From IMG/VR virus record IMGVR_UViG_3300046460_000278, positions 1 through 22,322 of that record: DNA of 22,322 nucleotides, one strand, 5' to 3'. Both the position numbers and the translations under genes were made by a program. The notes under the pieces were generated by a model. The model saw only the letters and a program-made list of their open reading frames with translations. It was not told the origin of the DNA and ran no database searches. Positions 1 through 7,012 of the stretch are shown here, in pieces (the stretch's first letter is position 1; each line of letters starts with the position of its first letter). The stretch is from a virus.

Positions 1-128
1 CCTTTTTTTCGCGCAGCTACGCCAAATCTGAGCCTGGGAATCCTTGCTCAAAACACAGATTTCAATCTCAGGCGCGTACTTTTCTGCCGTGGAAACCATG
101 GCCGACTTTTTCAACAGAATCGGCCGGT

Positions 129-186
129 TTCTGCTTGTCACGAAGGGCTGCAAACGACCCACTGCAGGTCTTCGTGACAGGCAGAA
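129..186. repeat. Long hairpin, intergenic repeat copy 1
   Basis: Arms 129-145 and 170-186 are inverted repeats of 17 bp with one T/G mismatch (core TGTCACGAAG at 136-145 against CTTCGTGACA at 170-179). The loop holds a further small CTGCA/TGCAG stem. Part of it (AGGGCTGCAA.CGACCC) recurs near 1095-1110. It resembles the hairpin-rich intergenic repeats common in Pseudomonas genomes (recalled, not searched). I see no convincing gene in bases 1-312. Confidence 0.6.
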
Positions 187-312
187 GGGGTCAGGAGCAG
201 CCGGTCGTGTCCGGTACGTGCAACGAATCAGCCTAGGCTGGATAAAAATTAGCTAATCTAGTTAAGGCGAGTGTTTAAGAAACGGGCACAGTGCTGCGCG
301 GAGGCTATGACA

Positions 313-999
313 ATGTCAGGAGCTCAAACGGAGGAAGAACTAAGACTAACGGTTCGCAAGCTCCAGCTAGAGGTAGATGAGTTAGAACACAAGGCAAAGT
401 GGCAAGGGCGTCTCGGTGCCGTCGGACACATCGGAACTATCCTGCTTCCCTATGCAGCGCTCATCTTCACTGTTTATCAGTTCTCCCTGCAGCAAGAAGG
501 AATTCGAGATAGTATTTATTTGCAAATCAAGGCTCAGGAGGAGTCCGCAAACAGGGCGTTTATGGCTCCTATGCTTGCTAAGCAAGCGGACTACTACTTT
601 GCCGCCGTTACGGCGGCGGCACAGTTTGTGAGCTCGTCTGATGAGAAGGTTAAGCACAAGGCAGCCGAAAATTTCCTGGAGCTATATTGGGGGCCGCTTG
701 TGATGTTTGAGTCACCAACCATCGTGAAAGGAATGCGAACGATGAAATTCTGCATTGAGCACCAGTCCAGCTGTAGCGATGGCGAACGCCAGATGCTCTC
801 GCTCTATCTTGGTTCCGCTCTTCAGAAAGACTATTTCAACAGTTGGAGACTGGCACCCAGCGCTTTTGCCGGACGTACTCATGATTATCAGCATTCACTC
901 GACAACGTGGCTGATAGCGTTTGGGAAAAAATTAAAACTGAAGGCAAAGAATCCATCCCCCCATCTGTATCATCGCGTAGTGACAAAAAACCTCATTGA
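313..999 (+). CDS. Orphan membrane-anchored coiled-coil protein
   Basis: I do not recognise this 228-residue protein. Residues about 5-30 are heptad-like and charged (a short coiled coil), followed by one hydrophobic segment at about 37-58 that should cross the inner membrane. The rest is a mixed soluble domain with two Cys near residue 150 and a polar, Ser/Lys-rich tail. The start at 313 is chosen because GGAGG at 300-304 lies 8 bases upstream; the in-frame ATG at 307 would be only 2 bases from it, and a start at 271 has no Shine-Dalgarno sequence. It stands alone between two copies of an intergenic repeat, which suggests an orphan of the host flank. No function can be assigned. Confidence 0.6.
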   Translation: MSGAQTEEELRLTVRKLQLEVDELEHKAKWQGRLGAVGHIGTILLPYAALIFTVYQFSLQQEGIRDSIYLQIKAQEESANRAFMAPMLAKQADYYFAAVTAAAQFVSSSDEKVKHKAAENFLELYWGPLVMFESPTIVKGMRTMKFCIEHQSSCSDGERQMLSLYLGSALQKDYFNSWRLAPSAFAGRTHDYQHSLDNVADSVWEKIKTEGKESIPPSVSSRSDKKPH

Positions 1000-1059
1000 T
1001 GCTAAGACCGAACGCTTCCATCCTTTGCACACAATGTTGTCCCTGATTCGCAGCGATGA

Positions 1060-1155
1060 ATTATTGCTATTGGCCGATTGCAGCCTGTCGCTAAGGGCTG
1101 CAATCGACCCCAAAGCAGCCTGGTATGGCAGACAAAAATCGGTCGAGACGGACGA
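1060..1155. repeat. Degenerate intergenic repeat copy 2
   Basis: This stretch shares the AGGGCTGCAA.CGACCC core and the preceding GGCCGATT/GGCCGGTT block with bases 120-170. It keeps a short stem (GGCTGC 1096-1101 against GCAGCC 1115-1120), while the outer stem has decayed. It fills the gap after the membrane-protein gene. Confidence 0.45.
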
Positions 1156-1258
1156 AGGGCTACGCCTGTAATCTACGGGAAGTTAACTCAACTGCTGCTG
1201 GCAGACGGTTGTCTACATATCGGCCGACTAACATGATCAAAACCAGAAAGGATCTCAC

Positions 1259-1882
1259 ATGAACTTCGGCGTGATTGCTACAACCGTTTTTTCCTTGGCC
1301 GTCCTCAATGGAGCCTACGCGGCTAACGACAAAAACAGAGTATTGGTTGAGGCTCGATGGTATACAGAGGCGTATGTAAAACAGAGTCTCGCCAACAGCA
1401 ATCCACGTTTATTGGCCTCAGCTTTTCCCTCGACGGCTACCTATGTTTTCGGTGCGGACGCCTCTGGATTTCGACCGGAAAGTGCAAATTTGCTTAAGAA
1501 AGAAGTTTCGACTATTCAGGGAGACTTTGTGCGGTGGCCCCCCAGGAAGGATGGCAAAACGCTCAAGACGCAGTGGGATGAGATGTGCGTGAGTCTGATT
1601 GCCCAAGGACTGGAGTCTTTGTACCAACAAACAAGGCAAAGGTCGTTCGTAACGATACCAAAGGATCTTGTTATTGCCAATATTGAAACGGGAGAGCTGG
1701 TTTCTGCGCCGTTGAGCCTAGATCAAACGAAGAAACGGAATGGAGGGGATATTAAGGTTATTCCTCCAGGGGGAGAGGGGAAAATGCGCTGTAATATATA
1801 TAAAACAACGAGAGGTGGCGATGTAATGTACGACATTTCCGTAGTGTTTATTGCAACGGCTGCTTACCGGAGAAGCCATTAA
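1259..1882 (+). CDS. Exported protein of unknown function
   Basis: This is a 207-residue protein with a hydrophobic N-terminus (about residues 4-19) and an AYA-A motif at 19-22 that could be a signal-peptidase I site. The n-region has no positive charge, so the signal is not textbook. After cleavage the protein is basic and has two Cys (about 109 and 178) that could form a disulphide in the periplasm. GAAAGGA at 1246-1252 is a good ribosome binding site 6 bases before the ATG. I do not recognise the family. Nothing in the neighbourhood indicates a role; it appears to be an orphan of the host flank. Confidence 0.65.
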   Translation: MNFGVIATTVFSLAVLNGAYAANDKNRVLVEARWYTEAYVKQSLANSNPRLLASAFPSTATYVFGADASGFRPESANLLKKEVSTIQGDFVRWPPRKDGKTLKTQWDEMCVSLIAQGLESLYQQTRQRSFVTIPKDLVIANIETGELVSAPLSLDQTKKRNGGDIKVIPPGGEGKMRCNIYKTTRGGDVMYDISVVFIATAAYRRSH

Positions 1883-2067
1883 ACAGACAAGCCGTTCGAT
1901 AGTAATCATCCGCAATCAATGAAACACCCTGAGCTGAGTGTCCGCGAGGACGAAGCAGGATTTCGTGAAAGGCAGCTGAGGCCGCTTTGCAGCTTGCTTT
2001 TCCTCAGCGAGGGTAGCGAAACTGGACAACGCGACCATTGCTGACTGGCCACTTTTGGTCGATCGCG

Positions 2068-2277
2068 TCACTCCGGCGTCATCATCACCGCAAGCGTCAT
2101 CTTGATGAACTCTTCATTCTTGTCGATGGCTTCCAGGGCGCCGCGCACGTTGTCGGCGACGTCGGCAGCGCCTCGCTGCTCGACCCAGTTGGAAAGCTCC
2201 AGTATGGCGGCTTCCAAGGCGAGCTGGTTTTCGTTGATCTTGAATAGCAGGGAAGGGAGCAGGTCTGAATGGGGCAT
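2068..2277 (-). CDS. Small conserved Pseudomonas-type hypothetical protein
   Basis: This is a 69-residue acidic, helix-rich protein with no membrane segment. A GAGG ribosome binding site lies shortly before the ATG. The pattern (NQLALEAAILELSNWVEQRG, then GALEAIDKNEEFIK) looks like a short hypothetical protein I recall from Pseudomonas genomes, but I cannot name a family or function. It reads leftward and ends about 180 bp from the exported-protein gene. It lies just outside the prophage attachment site, on the host side. The 176 bp between it and the terminator at 2454 shows nothing I can identify. Confidence 0.6.
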   Translation of the reverse strand: MPHSDLLPSLLFKINENQLALEAAILELSNWVEQRGAADVADNVRGALEAIDKNEEFIKMTLAVMMTPE

Positions 2278-2453
2278 CGCGAATCCTCGTTTTTGAGGTC
2301 AGCGTAGCAGGAGAGTGCAAGGTTGGCAGGACGCCGGAGAAGGGAGTGAAAGGTAGCTGTTTCAAGTCATTTCTGAGGGTGAGTTGCGGAAATAGCCGAA
2401 AAGATGCGGAAACGATGGCGTCAACACCACATCGAGCCACCAAACCCCAGAAA

Positions 2454-2485
2454 CGACAAAGCCCTGAAAAATCAGGGCTTTGTCG
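2454..2485 (-). terminator. tRNA-Ser terminator (perfect 13-bp stem)
   Basis: CGACAAAGCCCTG at 2454-2466 pairs perfectly with CAGGGCTTTGTCG at 2473-2485 around a 6-base loop. Read leftward it follows the tRNA CCA end by nine bases and is followed by a short T run, so it is most likely the terminator of the original tRNA-Ser unit. It could work in both directions. Confidence 0.7.
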
Positions 2486-2493
2486 TATAAAGA

Positions 2494-2554
2494 TGGCGGA
2501 GGCGATGGGATTCGAACTCATGGACCTGTTACAGTCGACGGTTTTCAAGTCCGC
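2494..2554 (-). other. attL: 3' half of tRNA-Ser(UGA)
   Basis: Read on the minus strand, this is the anticodon loop with TGA (CTTGAAAAC), a variable arm, the T loop TTCGAAT, the acceptor strand GCCTCCG and an encoded CCA. It matches the 3' part of a bacterial tRNA-Ser(UGA). Beyond the anticodon stem the sequence no longer resembles a tRNA (no D arm or 5' acceptor), and both the anticodon stem and the T stem carry a mismatch. With a tyrosine integrase 120 bp away, the simplest reading is the duplicated 3' end left at one prophage junction. The intact tRNA should lie at the other junction, right of this window. Confidence 0.75.
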
Positions 2555-2614
2555 TATAGAAGCGCTCTGAATCCACAGCTTACAGCTTTTTTTCGTTCCA
2601 ATACTTTTTTTTGT

Positions 2615-2649
2615 AGCACCTCTGTAGACCGCATTCTACAAGGGGTGCT
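2615..2649. repeat. Nested inverted repeat between att and int
   Basis: The outer stem is AGCACC (2615-2620) with GGTGCT (2644-2649) and the inner stem is TGTAGA (2623-2628) with TCTACA (2635-2640). It lies between the attachment core and the end of the integrase gene. No clean T tail follows it on the integrase strand, so it may be a protein-binding or structural element of the attachment region rather than a terminator. Confidence 0.5.
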
Positions 2650-2676
2650 GTTTGAGTTTTATAACGGTTTTTTGGC

Positions 2677-3726
2677 TTATTTTGACGGCCTGGCAATGGC
2701 GCCGACTCGGCGGTATACCCGCTCGGTGATGTCGCCTTTGGTGTGTCCAAGGAGCAGACTCGCCTCACCGACGTCAGTTATTTCTGACGCGGCTTTTGGC
2801 CGGATATCGCGGAACTGAAACTCTCCAATTCTGCCCGCCAGAAGCGTGTCGCCAGCTTCGATGGCTTCCAATCGCGCTGCCTCCCTGGCGACGTCCCAAC
2901 GCTTTCTCAGCATCGTCGCAGTCATTCGCTTACCGTGCCGGTTCACGATCAAATAGCTCGAGAGGTGGTGAGCATTGCGCTCCGTTATCTTCTTGATCAG
3001 TTGCCCCAGGGTATTTGCCAACCCGCCGGCATTGATCTGGATGCGAAGCTTCTTGTGGGTTTTGTTCTGCTGCACCATCAGATAGCCCCCCTCAACGTCA
3101 TCCTTTCGCATAACCAGGACATCTGCCGGCCGCTGACCGGTTAGGTAGGCCAGGTCCATCGCGTCTTTCAGCTCTTGAGTTGCCTTCTTGTAAACCGCAT
3201 CCCAAACAACATCATTCGCGTAATAGTCTCTTGGCGTTTCCTTGTTCTTGCGCACGCCCTGGCAAGGATTTTCTTTGGTTGTCAGACCCCACTCCCGGGC
3301 CATGTTGAACACATGGGAGAGGATGGCGATCTCACGATTCGCCCGCACCTTTGCCGTTCGTGCATCACGGTAACCGGCGATCGTTGCTGGCGTGATTGAG
3401 TCGATAGGGGCGCTGTCGAACATAGGGCGCAGTTGCTTGATCTCTGCCAAGTTGTCCTTCTGAGTGCGCGCAGCTTTCTTGGGAACGATGTCGCGGATGT
3501 ATCGATCGAAGATACCCTTCATTGTGCGCAGATCGAGCGGCTTATCCTTGGCTTCAAGTTCCGCCCATTTGATCCTGGCCAAGTCCAAATCCTTGCCGAG
3601 GGGGATCGCTTTGCCGGTCAGGTCCAGGTAGTAATAGGCGATCCAATCCTTTCCGCTTTTTCGTTGCCGCGTCCACTGGTACATGCGGGGCGGCAAGTTG
3701 CGTGTTTCGGCCTTGCGGGGTCGCAT
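2677..3726 (-). CDS. int: Prophage integrase (tyrosine recombinase)
   Basis: This 349-residue site-specific recombinase catalyses integration and, with an accessory factor, excision at the adjacent tRNA-Ser site. Residues 1-60 form an arm-binding region, about 65-165 a SAM-like core-binding domain, and about 170-349 the catalytic domain. Visible active-site residues are R199 (LTGQRPAD), K222, R309 (FRDIRPK), H328 (LGHTK) and the nucleophile Y338 (ERVYRR). The usual His of the HxxR box is Arg306, a variation I associate with some phage integrases. The gene reads toward attL and starts one base after the stop of the DUF4224 gene, so the two are coupled. Length and residues indicate an active enzyme. 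Confidence 0.93.
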   Translation of the reverse strand: MRPRKAETRNLPPRMYQWTRQRKSGKDWIAYYYLDLTGKAIPLGKDLDLARIKWAELEAKDKPLDLRTMKGIFDRYIRDIVPKKAARTQKDNLAEIKQLRPMFDSAPIDSITPATIAGYRDARTAKVRANREIAILSHVFNMAREWGLTTKENPCQGVRKNKETPRDYYANDVVWDAVYKKATQELKDAMDLAYLTGQRPADVLVMRKDDVEGGYLMVQQNKTHKKLRIQINAGGLANTLGQLIKKITERNAHHLSSYLIVNRHGKRMTATMLRKRWDVAREAARLEAIEAGDTLLAGRIGEFQFRDIRPKAASEITDVGEASLLLGHTKGDITERVYRRVGAIARPSK

Positions 3727-3727
3727 A

Positions 3728-3970
3728 TCAGTTCACTCGCGAGAAGTCGGGGGTCCATGCCGGCACGGCCGGCACCGGGTTGGGATCAGCGACGGTTGGG
3801 GAGACCATGCCCAGTTTCATACGGGCGTATATACGGCCCACCAGCGGGCGCTTGCCGCGGCTCTCGACGAATACCCATTGGCGATCCACCAGCCAACGAC
3901 GCTGGTAAGCCCTTGCCTTGTAGCCGGTGAGCTCCGCGAGCTCTTCGTCCGAGAGAATTTCGGTTTCCAT
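3728..3970 (-). CDS. DUF4224 protein, candidate excisionase/directionality factor
   Basis: This is an 80-residue protein whose first 45 residues match the DUF4224 pattern as I know it: LSDEELAELTGYKA, then QRRWLVDRQW and a short basic strand, a winged-helix-like DNA-binding fold. The C-terminal half is Pro-rich and probably unstructured. GGAG lies upstream of the ATG. Its stop is one base before the integrase start, so both are on one leftward transcript. Small DUF4224 proteins are usual in this slot in Pseudomonas prophages. A role as excisionase is inferred from position and size, not shown. Confidence 0.75.
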   Translation of the reverse strand: METEILSDEELAELTGYKARAYQRRWLVDRQWVFVESRGKRPLVGRIYARMKLGMVSPTVADPNPVPAVPAWTPDFSRVN

Positions 3971-4019
3971 AGCGATACTCCATGCCGCGCGTAGGGGCTC
4001 AAGATAGGTTGAGTTCAGA

Positions 4020-4125
4020 AATTTGGATGATGAGAGAGATACATGCAGAGTGTGTTGCCGCCTTCCGGCCTTCGAAGATGGTGTGCACCATCGGGGGCGA
4101 GAACAAGATCGACCATTCCTTAATT
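4020..4125 (-). pseudogene. Remnant of an ASCH-like phage gene
   Basis: Reading leftward, the translated stretch WSILFSPPMVHTIFEGRK resembles the start of a common Pseudomonas phage protein that begins roughly RPILFSAPMVRAILEGRKTQTRR (recalled from ASCH-domain phage proteins). The similarity then fades into SACISLIIQ with no continuation, and no start codon sits at the expected place. It would be a leftover of the leftward early operon, cut short where the rightward cargo pair now stands. The rest of 3971-4368 has no gene I can support. The call rests on one remembered motif. Confidence 0.4.
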
Positions 4126-4142
4126 TCAGGAATGGCTGTTCT
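4113..4142 (+). terminator. Possible terminator upstream of the ATPase-PIN pair
   Basis: CCATTCCT (4113-4120) pairs perfectly with AGGAATGG (4128-4135) around a 7-base loop, followed by CTGTTCTTTT. The stem is only moderately GC-rich and the T tract is interrupted, so this is a weak call. It might insulate the cargo promoter. Confidence 0.3.
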
Positions 4143-4368
4143 TTTGCCGTTTTTGCAGCCGGCCTGGAAAGGGGAGGGAGTTACTTTTCGTTGATGCGTG
4201 TTACTTCGTCGAGGCACGCAGCGCGTGCGACGCGATGGTTGCAGCTTCGACCCAAGCGAAACGAGCCGAAGGTGTCATAAGATTTTTTGTGTGAAGGAGG
4301 AAGCTTTCCCTGATACCTTTGACCAATAGGTTCAGATGTATCAGTTTTCGTAGCGGGCCGGGGGCTCA

Positions 4369-5664
4369 ATGCACTACTTTAGAAATTTTAAAAATTATTC
4401 AAACGCTCAGATAGACCTGTTCTCTAGTTTTACACTGCTAATCGGAAAGAATGGTAGCGGAAAGTCTAACCTGATCGAAGGTGTGGAACTTCTTGCCGCG
4501 CTTGCTGAAGGACGCCCGCTCCATGAGATGGTCGAGGGAAAAGGCTATGGTGCTAATGCATCTGCAGTGCGTGGCGGCATCCATAGTTGTGTTAAATTTG
4601 GAGAGAAAAATTTCTCTCTAGGGTTTTCAGGTAGTTATAAGTTTGAAGGAAAGGCACAATCATTTGATTATTGTATAACTATCGGAGTTGATCCGTATCC
4701 TTATGTTGTGGGTGAGCATCTGATTGTTGGCTCGAGGAAGATATTTCTGGCGGAGCCTGATGGAGTATCTCGTGACGGCTTGTTGAATGTGCAGTTTGAT
4801 AACTTTGCGCGCGGCGGAAAAAAACCGCAGAAAAAAATATTCGGCGACCGGTCTATAATTTCTCGCTATGAAGAGCTTGTCGAGGCTAGTGAGGCGGGCG
4901 ATAAAGATAGGAAGCTAAAAGCTGTAAAAATGGTAGCGACAATAAAGCGTTATTTGCAATCATCGTTTGTATTTGATCCTAGTCCTAAATTAATGCGCGA
5001 TTACGTTAGGATCGGTCAAAACGTGTTGCTCAAAGATGGATCAAATATTTCCGCTGTACTTTACTCAATGAGGTCGGAATCTGGGGAACTGTCACATCTG
5101 GATAATGTCCTTAATGTGATTCGACAGATTCCGGAAGAACCGTTTCTGGAATTTGATTTTGTAACAACTTCTCGGCATGATGTTTTATTAACACTGATGT
5201 CTGGAGTTAATTCTGTTGATGCTAGGTTGATTTCGGACGGAACTCTGAGGGCGATGGCTGTAATAGCGGCACTTGAATCAATTGGTGAAGGTTCTCGAGT
5301 TGTTATTGAAGAATTTGATAATGGACTACATCCGAGTCGCGCTGCTGTTTTAATTGAGGCTATAGGGGAGGTGGTTGCAAGAAAAAAACTCAACATATTA
5401 CTTTCTACTCATAATCCGGCTAGTTTAAATTCTTTGTCGAGTGAATGGCTTGCAAAGGTCCATGTTTGTTATTGGGATCAAGAGGCTAATTCTTCTAAAT
5501 TGATACGTTTGCTCGACGTCCCAGACGTCGACTCGTTGCTTGAGTCAAAGGGTGGTTTGGGTGATTTGGTAACTCGCTCCGTCTTTGAAAAACATTTGGC
5601 TCCACGCTTTGAGGAAGCAAAGAAAAAAGTAGCCACGGACTGGCTGAGCAGGTTGGGTTCATGA
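4369..5664 (+). CDS. AAA_21-type (ABC/OLD-like) ATPase, putative defence sensor
   Basis: This is a 431-residue SMC/ABC-like P-loop ATPase. It has an N-terminal FRNFKNYSNAQIDL strand, Walker A GKNGSGKS at 26-33, a signature-like ISDGTLRAMAV at 288-298, Walker B VVIEEFDNGLHP at 311-321 and a switch His in LLSTHNP (H348). A variable middle (about 90-280) replaces the SMC coiled coil. The pattern fits the AAA_15/AAA_21 group used as sensors or motors in PARIS, Septu, OLD and retron-linked systems (established for those families). The ATG is the only start after an in-frame stop at 4351 and has a G-rich stretch upstream. The gene is AT-rich relative to its neighbours, reads against the surrounding early operon, and overlaps the PIN gene by 4 bases. 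Its role in phage defence is inferred. Confidence 0.85.
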   Translation: MHYFRNFKNYSNAQIDLFSSFTLLIGKNGSGKSNLIEGVELLAALAEGRPLHEMVEGKGYGANASAVRGGIHSCVKFGEKNFSLGFSGSYKFEGKAQSFDYCITIGVDPYPYVVGEHLIVGSRKIFLAEPDGVSRDGLLNVQFDNFARGGKKPQKKIFGDRSIISRYEELVEASEAGDKDRKLKAVKMVATIKRYLQSSFVFDPSPKLMRDYVRIGQNVLLKDGSNISAVLYSMRSESGELSHLDNVLNVIRQIPEEPFLEFDFVTTSRHDVLLTLMSGVNSVDARLISDGTLRAMAVIAALESIGEGSRVVIEEFDNGLHPSRAAVLIEAIGEVVARKKLNILLSTHNPASLNSLSSEWLAKVHVCYWDQEANSSKLIRLLDVPDVDSLLESKGGLGDLVTRSVFEKHLAPRFEEAKKKVATDWLSRLGS

Positions 5665-6173
5665 GCAAAATTATTCTTCTTGATACTAGTTATCTTCTCG
5701 AGCTATTTAGAGTGCCACACGATTCAGTTGAAGGGCATCATCTGGTCGCAAAAGAGTTAATGACCGAAGCAATTGAGCTTGGGTATGATTTGTACTGCAC
5801 TCTTGGTGTTCTCTACGAGGTTGCGAATCATATCGTGGATGTGAAAAATGTCGAAGTGCAAAGAAGGTTGGCTAGGGAATTTCAAGAGATGGTGACTCTT
5901 GCATGGGAGGAAAACAGTCCGTTTTCAATAGTTCCCAACTCTAGTTCCGCAGAAATTTTGGCGGAGTTTGCCTCGCTTCCTGAACTCTGTGTTAAGTATA
6001 AAGATACTCTTCGGCAAGGTCTGAGTTTGGTGGACTGTACCATCATCGAAGTTGCGTCAAAAATTAAAGTCAACTATGCCGCACGGAAACGGAAATGGGC
6101 GGCGCATATTTGGACTCGACATGGAGAGCTTAAGGCGCTTGAGCCTGACAGATTTCATCATCCCCATTTTTGA
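5661..6173 (+). CDS. PIN-domain nuclease, partner/effector of the ATPase
   Basis: This 170-residue protein has the PIN layout: LLDTSYLLEL at the N-terminus (D8), LYEVANHIV (E53), GLSLVDCTIIEVA (D125, E130) and a terminal strand HIWTRHGELKALEPD. PIN domains are metal-dependent RNases, often toxins. The fourth acidic position, usually Asp in the final T-x-D motif, is His154 here, so activity may be altered or use E130. The ATG overlaps the ATPase stop (ATGA), which implies translational coupling and fixed stoichiometry. There is no small antitoxin beside it, so the ATPase is the likely controller. An ATPase-controlled RNase causing abortive infection is my preferred inference; a conventional VapC toxin is less likely. 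Confidence 0.75.
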   Translation: MSKIILLDTSYLLELFRVPHDSVEGHHLVAKELMTEAIELGYDLYCTLGVLYEVANHIVDVKNVEVQRRLAREFQEMVTLAWEENSPFSIVPNSSSAEILAEFASLPELCVKYKDTLRQGLSLVDCTIIEVASKIKVNYAARKRKWAAHIWTRHGELKALEPDRFHHPHF

Positions 6174-6193
6174 GTATCGAGCTTTTTCTTTAC

Positions 6194-6347
6194 CTACTTG
6201 GCAACCGATGAAGACTCGGAAATAGTCGGTTGCTTTACGCCGCGTCCGCTGGGACCGATGTTCACGACTGCGATGTAGTTGGTGCTAAGCAGCGCCCGGC
6301 AGAGCCGCTCTATCTGGGCGCATGTAGTTGGACTTGCGCTTGTTCAT
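6194..6347 (-). pseudogene. Truncated, frameshifted early phage gene (second of pair)
   Basis: The minus strand reads MNKRKSNYMR, then after a shift of frame QIERLCRALLSTNYIAVVNI GPSGRG, and ends VKQPTISESSSVAK. Restoring a lost GC in the GCGC run near 6315 would join both parts. The start matches a short Pseudomonas early-phage protein that I recall continuing well beyond the GPSGR segment. Here similarity stops at about 6243, where the cargo side begins, so both a frameshift and a truncation are suspected. Its ATG overlaps the previous remnant's stop (ATGA), showing the original operon coupling. Confidence 0.55.
6201..6236 (+). terminator. Hairpin behind the PIN gene, possible terminator
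   Basis: GCAACCGA (6201-6208) pairs perfectly with TCGGTTGC (6226-6233), followed by TTTACG. It lies 28 bases after the PIN stop. The 17-base loop and short T run make it a weak intrinsic terminator, but its position suits the end of the cargo pair. Confidence 0.4.
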
Positions 6348-6577
6348 GGTGATTCCGCGATTTGCCTCAGTGTGATCTGCTCTGCCTGGGATAGGGAAGG
6401 GGGGCGGCGCTTAAGGATGGTATCGAGGTCGATCTTTGTTCGAGCGAGGCGGACGGCTCAGTCATGAATTCGTCAGCTGATTTAGCCTCGCTGCTTGCTC
6501 CGAAGAACTGATCCAGCTACCGGTTCAGATTCGCGATGCTCGCGTTTTTCGGATTAGGGCTTTGGTCCGGCGCTCAT
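6344..6577 (-). pseudogene. Broken early phage gene (first of pair)
   Basis: The start ATG overlaps the stop of the upstream membrane-protein gene (ATGA). The reading is MSAGPKP then a stop. A shift of frame gives NPKNASIANLNR, a TAG stop, LDQFFGASSEAKSADEFMTE and PSASLEQ. A second shift gives IDLDTILKRRPPSLSQAEQI then TLRQIAESP and a stop overlapping the next ATG. Coding character and spacing fit a conserved early gene, but two frameshifts and one nonsense codon break it. Its loss appears tolerated in the lysogen. Confidence 0.6.
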
Positions 6578-6936
6578 CTTGATACTCCCATGAAGGTGAA
6601 GACGGAAAGCATCACAACGAACACGAACGCCCAGCGAGGCATCCATCGGCCCACGTTTGCGACGATGAGATTCGCGGCCTGATTGAAGCGAGCGGTGCTC
6701 TCAAAGTCTTGCGCTGACTTGCACGCGTTCATGTGGCCGACCACCTTCGAACGCACTGTACCGGTCTGGCGATCAACAACGCCAAACAGATTGTTTCCGT
6801 GCGGCACGACGGTGAAGCGCAGGGACATCGTTGAAGCGTTGATCCCAGCCTTTTGGTAGAACTCTGCAGTGGCCATGGTGGCGCGGTTACGCAGCCCGTT
6901 TAGGACGGTGCGGCGTTGTTGAATTTTCGGATTCAT
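6574..6936 (-). CDS. Early phage protein with C-terminal membrane anchor
   Basis: This is a 120-residue protein of unknown function. The first 95 residues are basic and soluble, with a strand-rich middle (RFTVVPHGNNLFGVVDRQTG). Residues about 102-117 (WAFVFVVMLSVFTFMGV) form a single hydrophobic segment at the extreme C-terminus, giving a tail-anchored topology with the body in the cytoplasm. GGAGAGG just before the ATG is a strong ribosome binding site. It lies in the leftward early operon below the LuxR-type gene and was translationally coupled (ATGA) to the broken gene after it. A role in excluding other phages or altering the membrane is possible but unsupported. Confidence 0.65.
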   Translation of the reverse strand: MNPKIQQRRTVLNGLRNRATMATAEFYQKAGINASTMSLRFTVVPHGNNLFGVVDRQTGTVRSKVVGHMNACKSAQDFESTARFNQAANLIVANVGRWMPRWAFVFVVMLSVFTFMGVSR

Positions 6937-7012
6937 GTCCTCTCCTCGGTGGGTTCGGTTGGAAAAACTTTTCCGTTTAGATGCAATTTGTTTCCGTACT
7001 GAATTCCGCTAC

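Noticed and set aside
755-1171. A 138-codon open frame overlapping the membrane-protein gene
   Set aside because: It has no ribosome binding site, overlaps a better-supported gene in another frame, and its second half runs through the intergenic repeat.
3366-3382. Operator-like CGGTAACCGGCG inside the integrase gene
   Set aside because: It shares the left half of the operator with 7653-7667, but the right half is lost and it lies in conserved coding sequence with no promoter nearby.
5661-6173. Conventional VapBC toxin-antitoxin pair
   Set aside because: There is no small antitoxin gene; the coupled partner is a 431-residue ATPase, so a standard TA pair does not fit.
6279-6467. Plus-strand ORF in the gap after the PIN gene
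   Set aside because: The minus strand carries recognisable broken phage genes here; the plus-strand frame has no start signal or domain.
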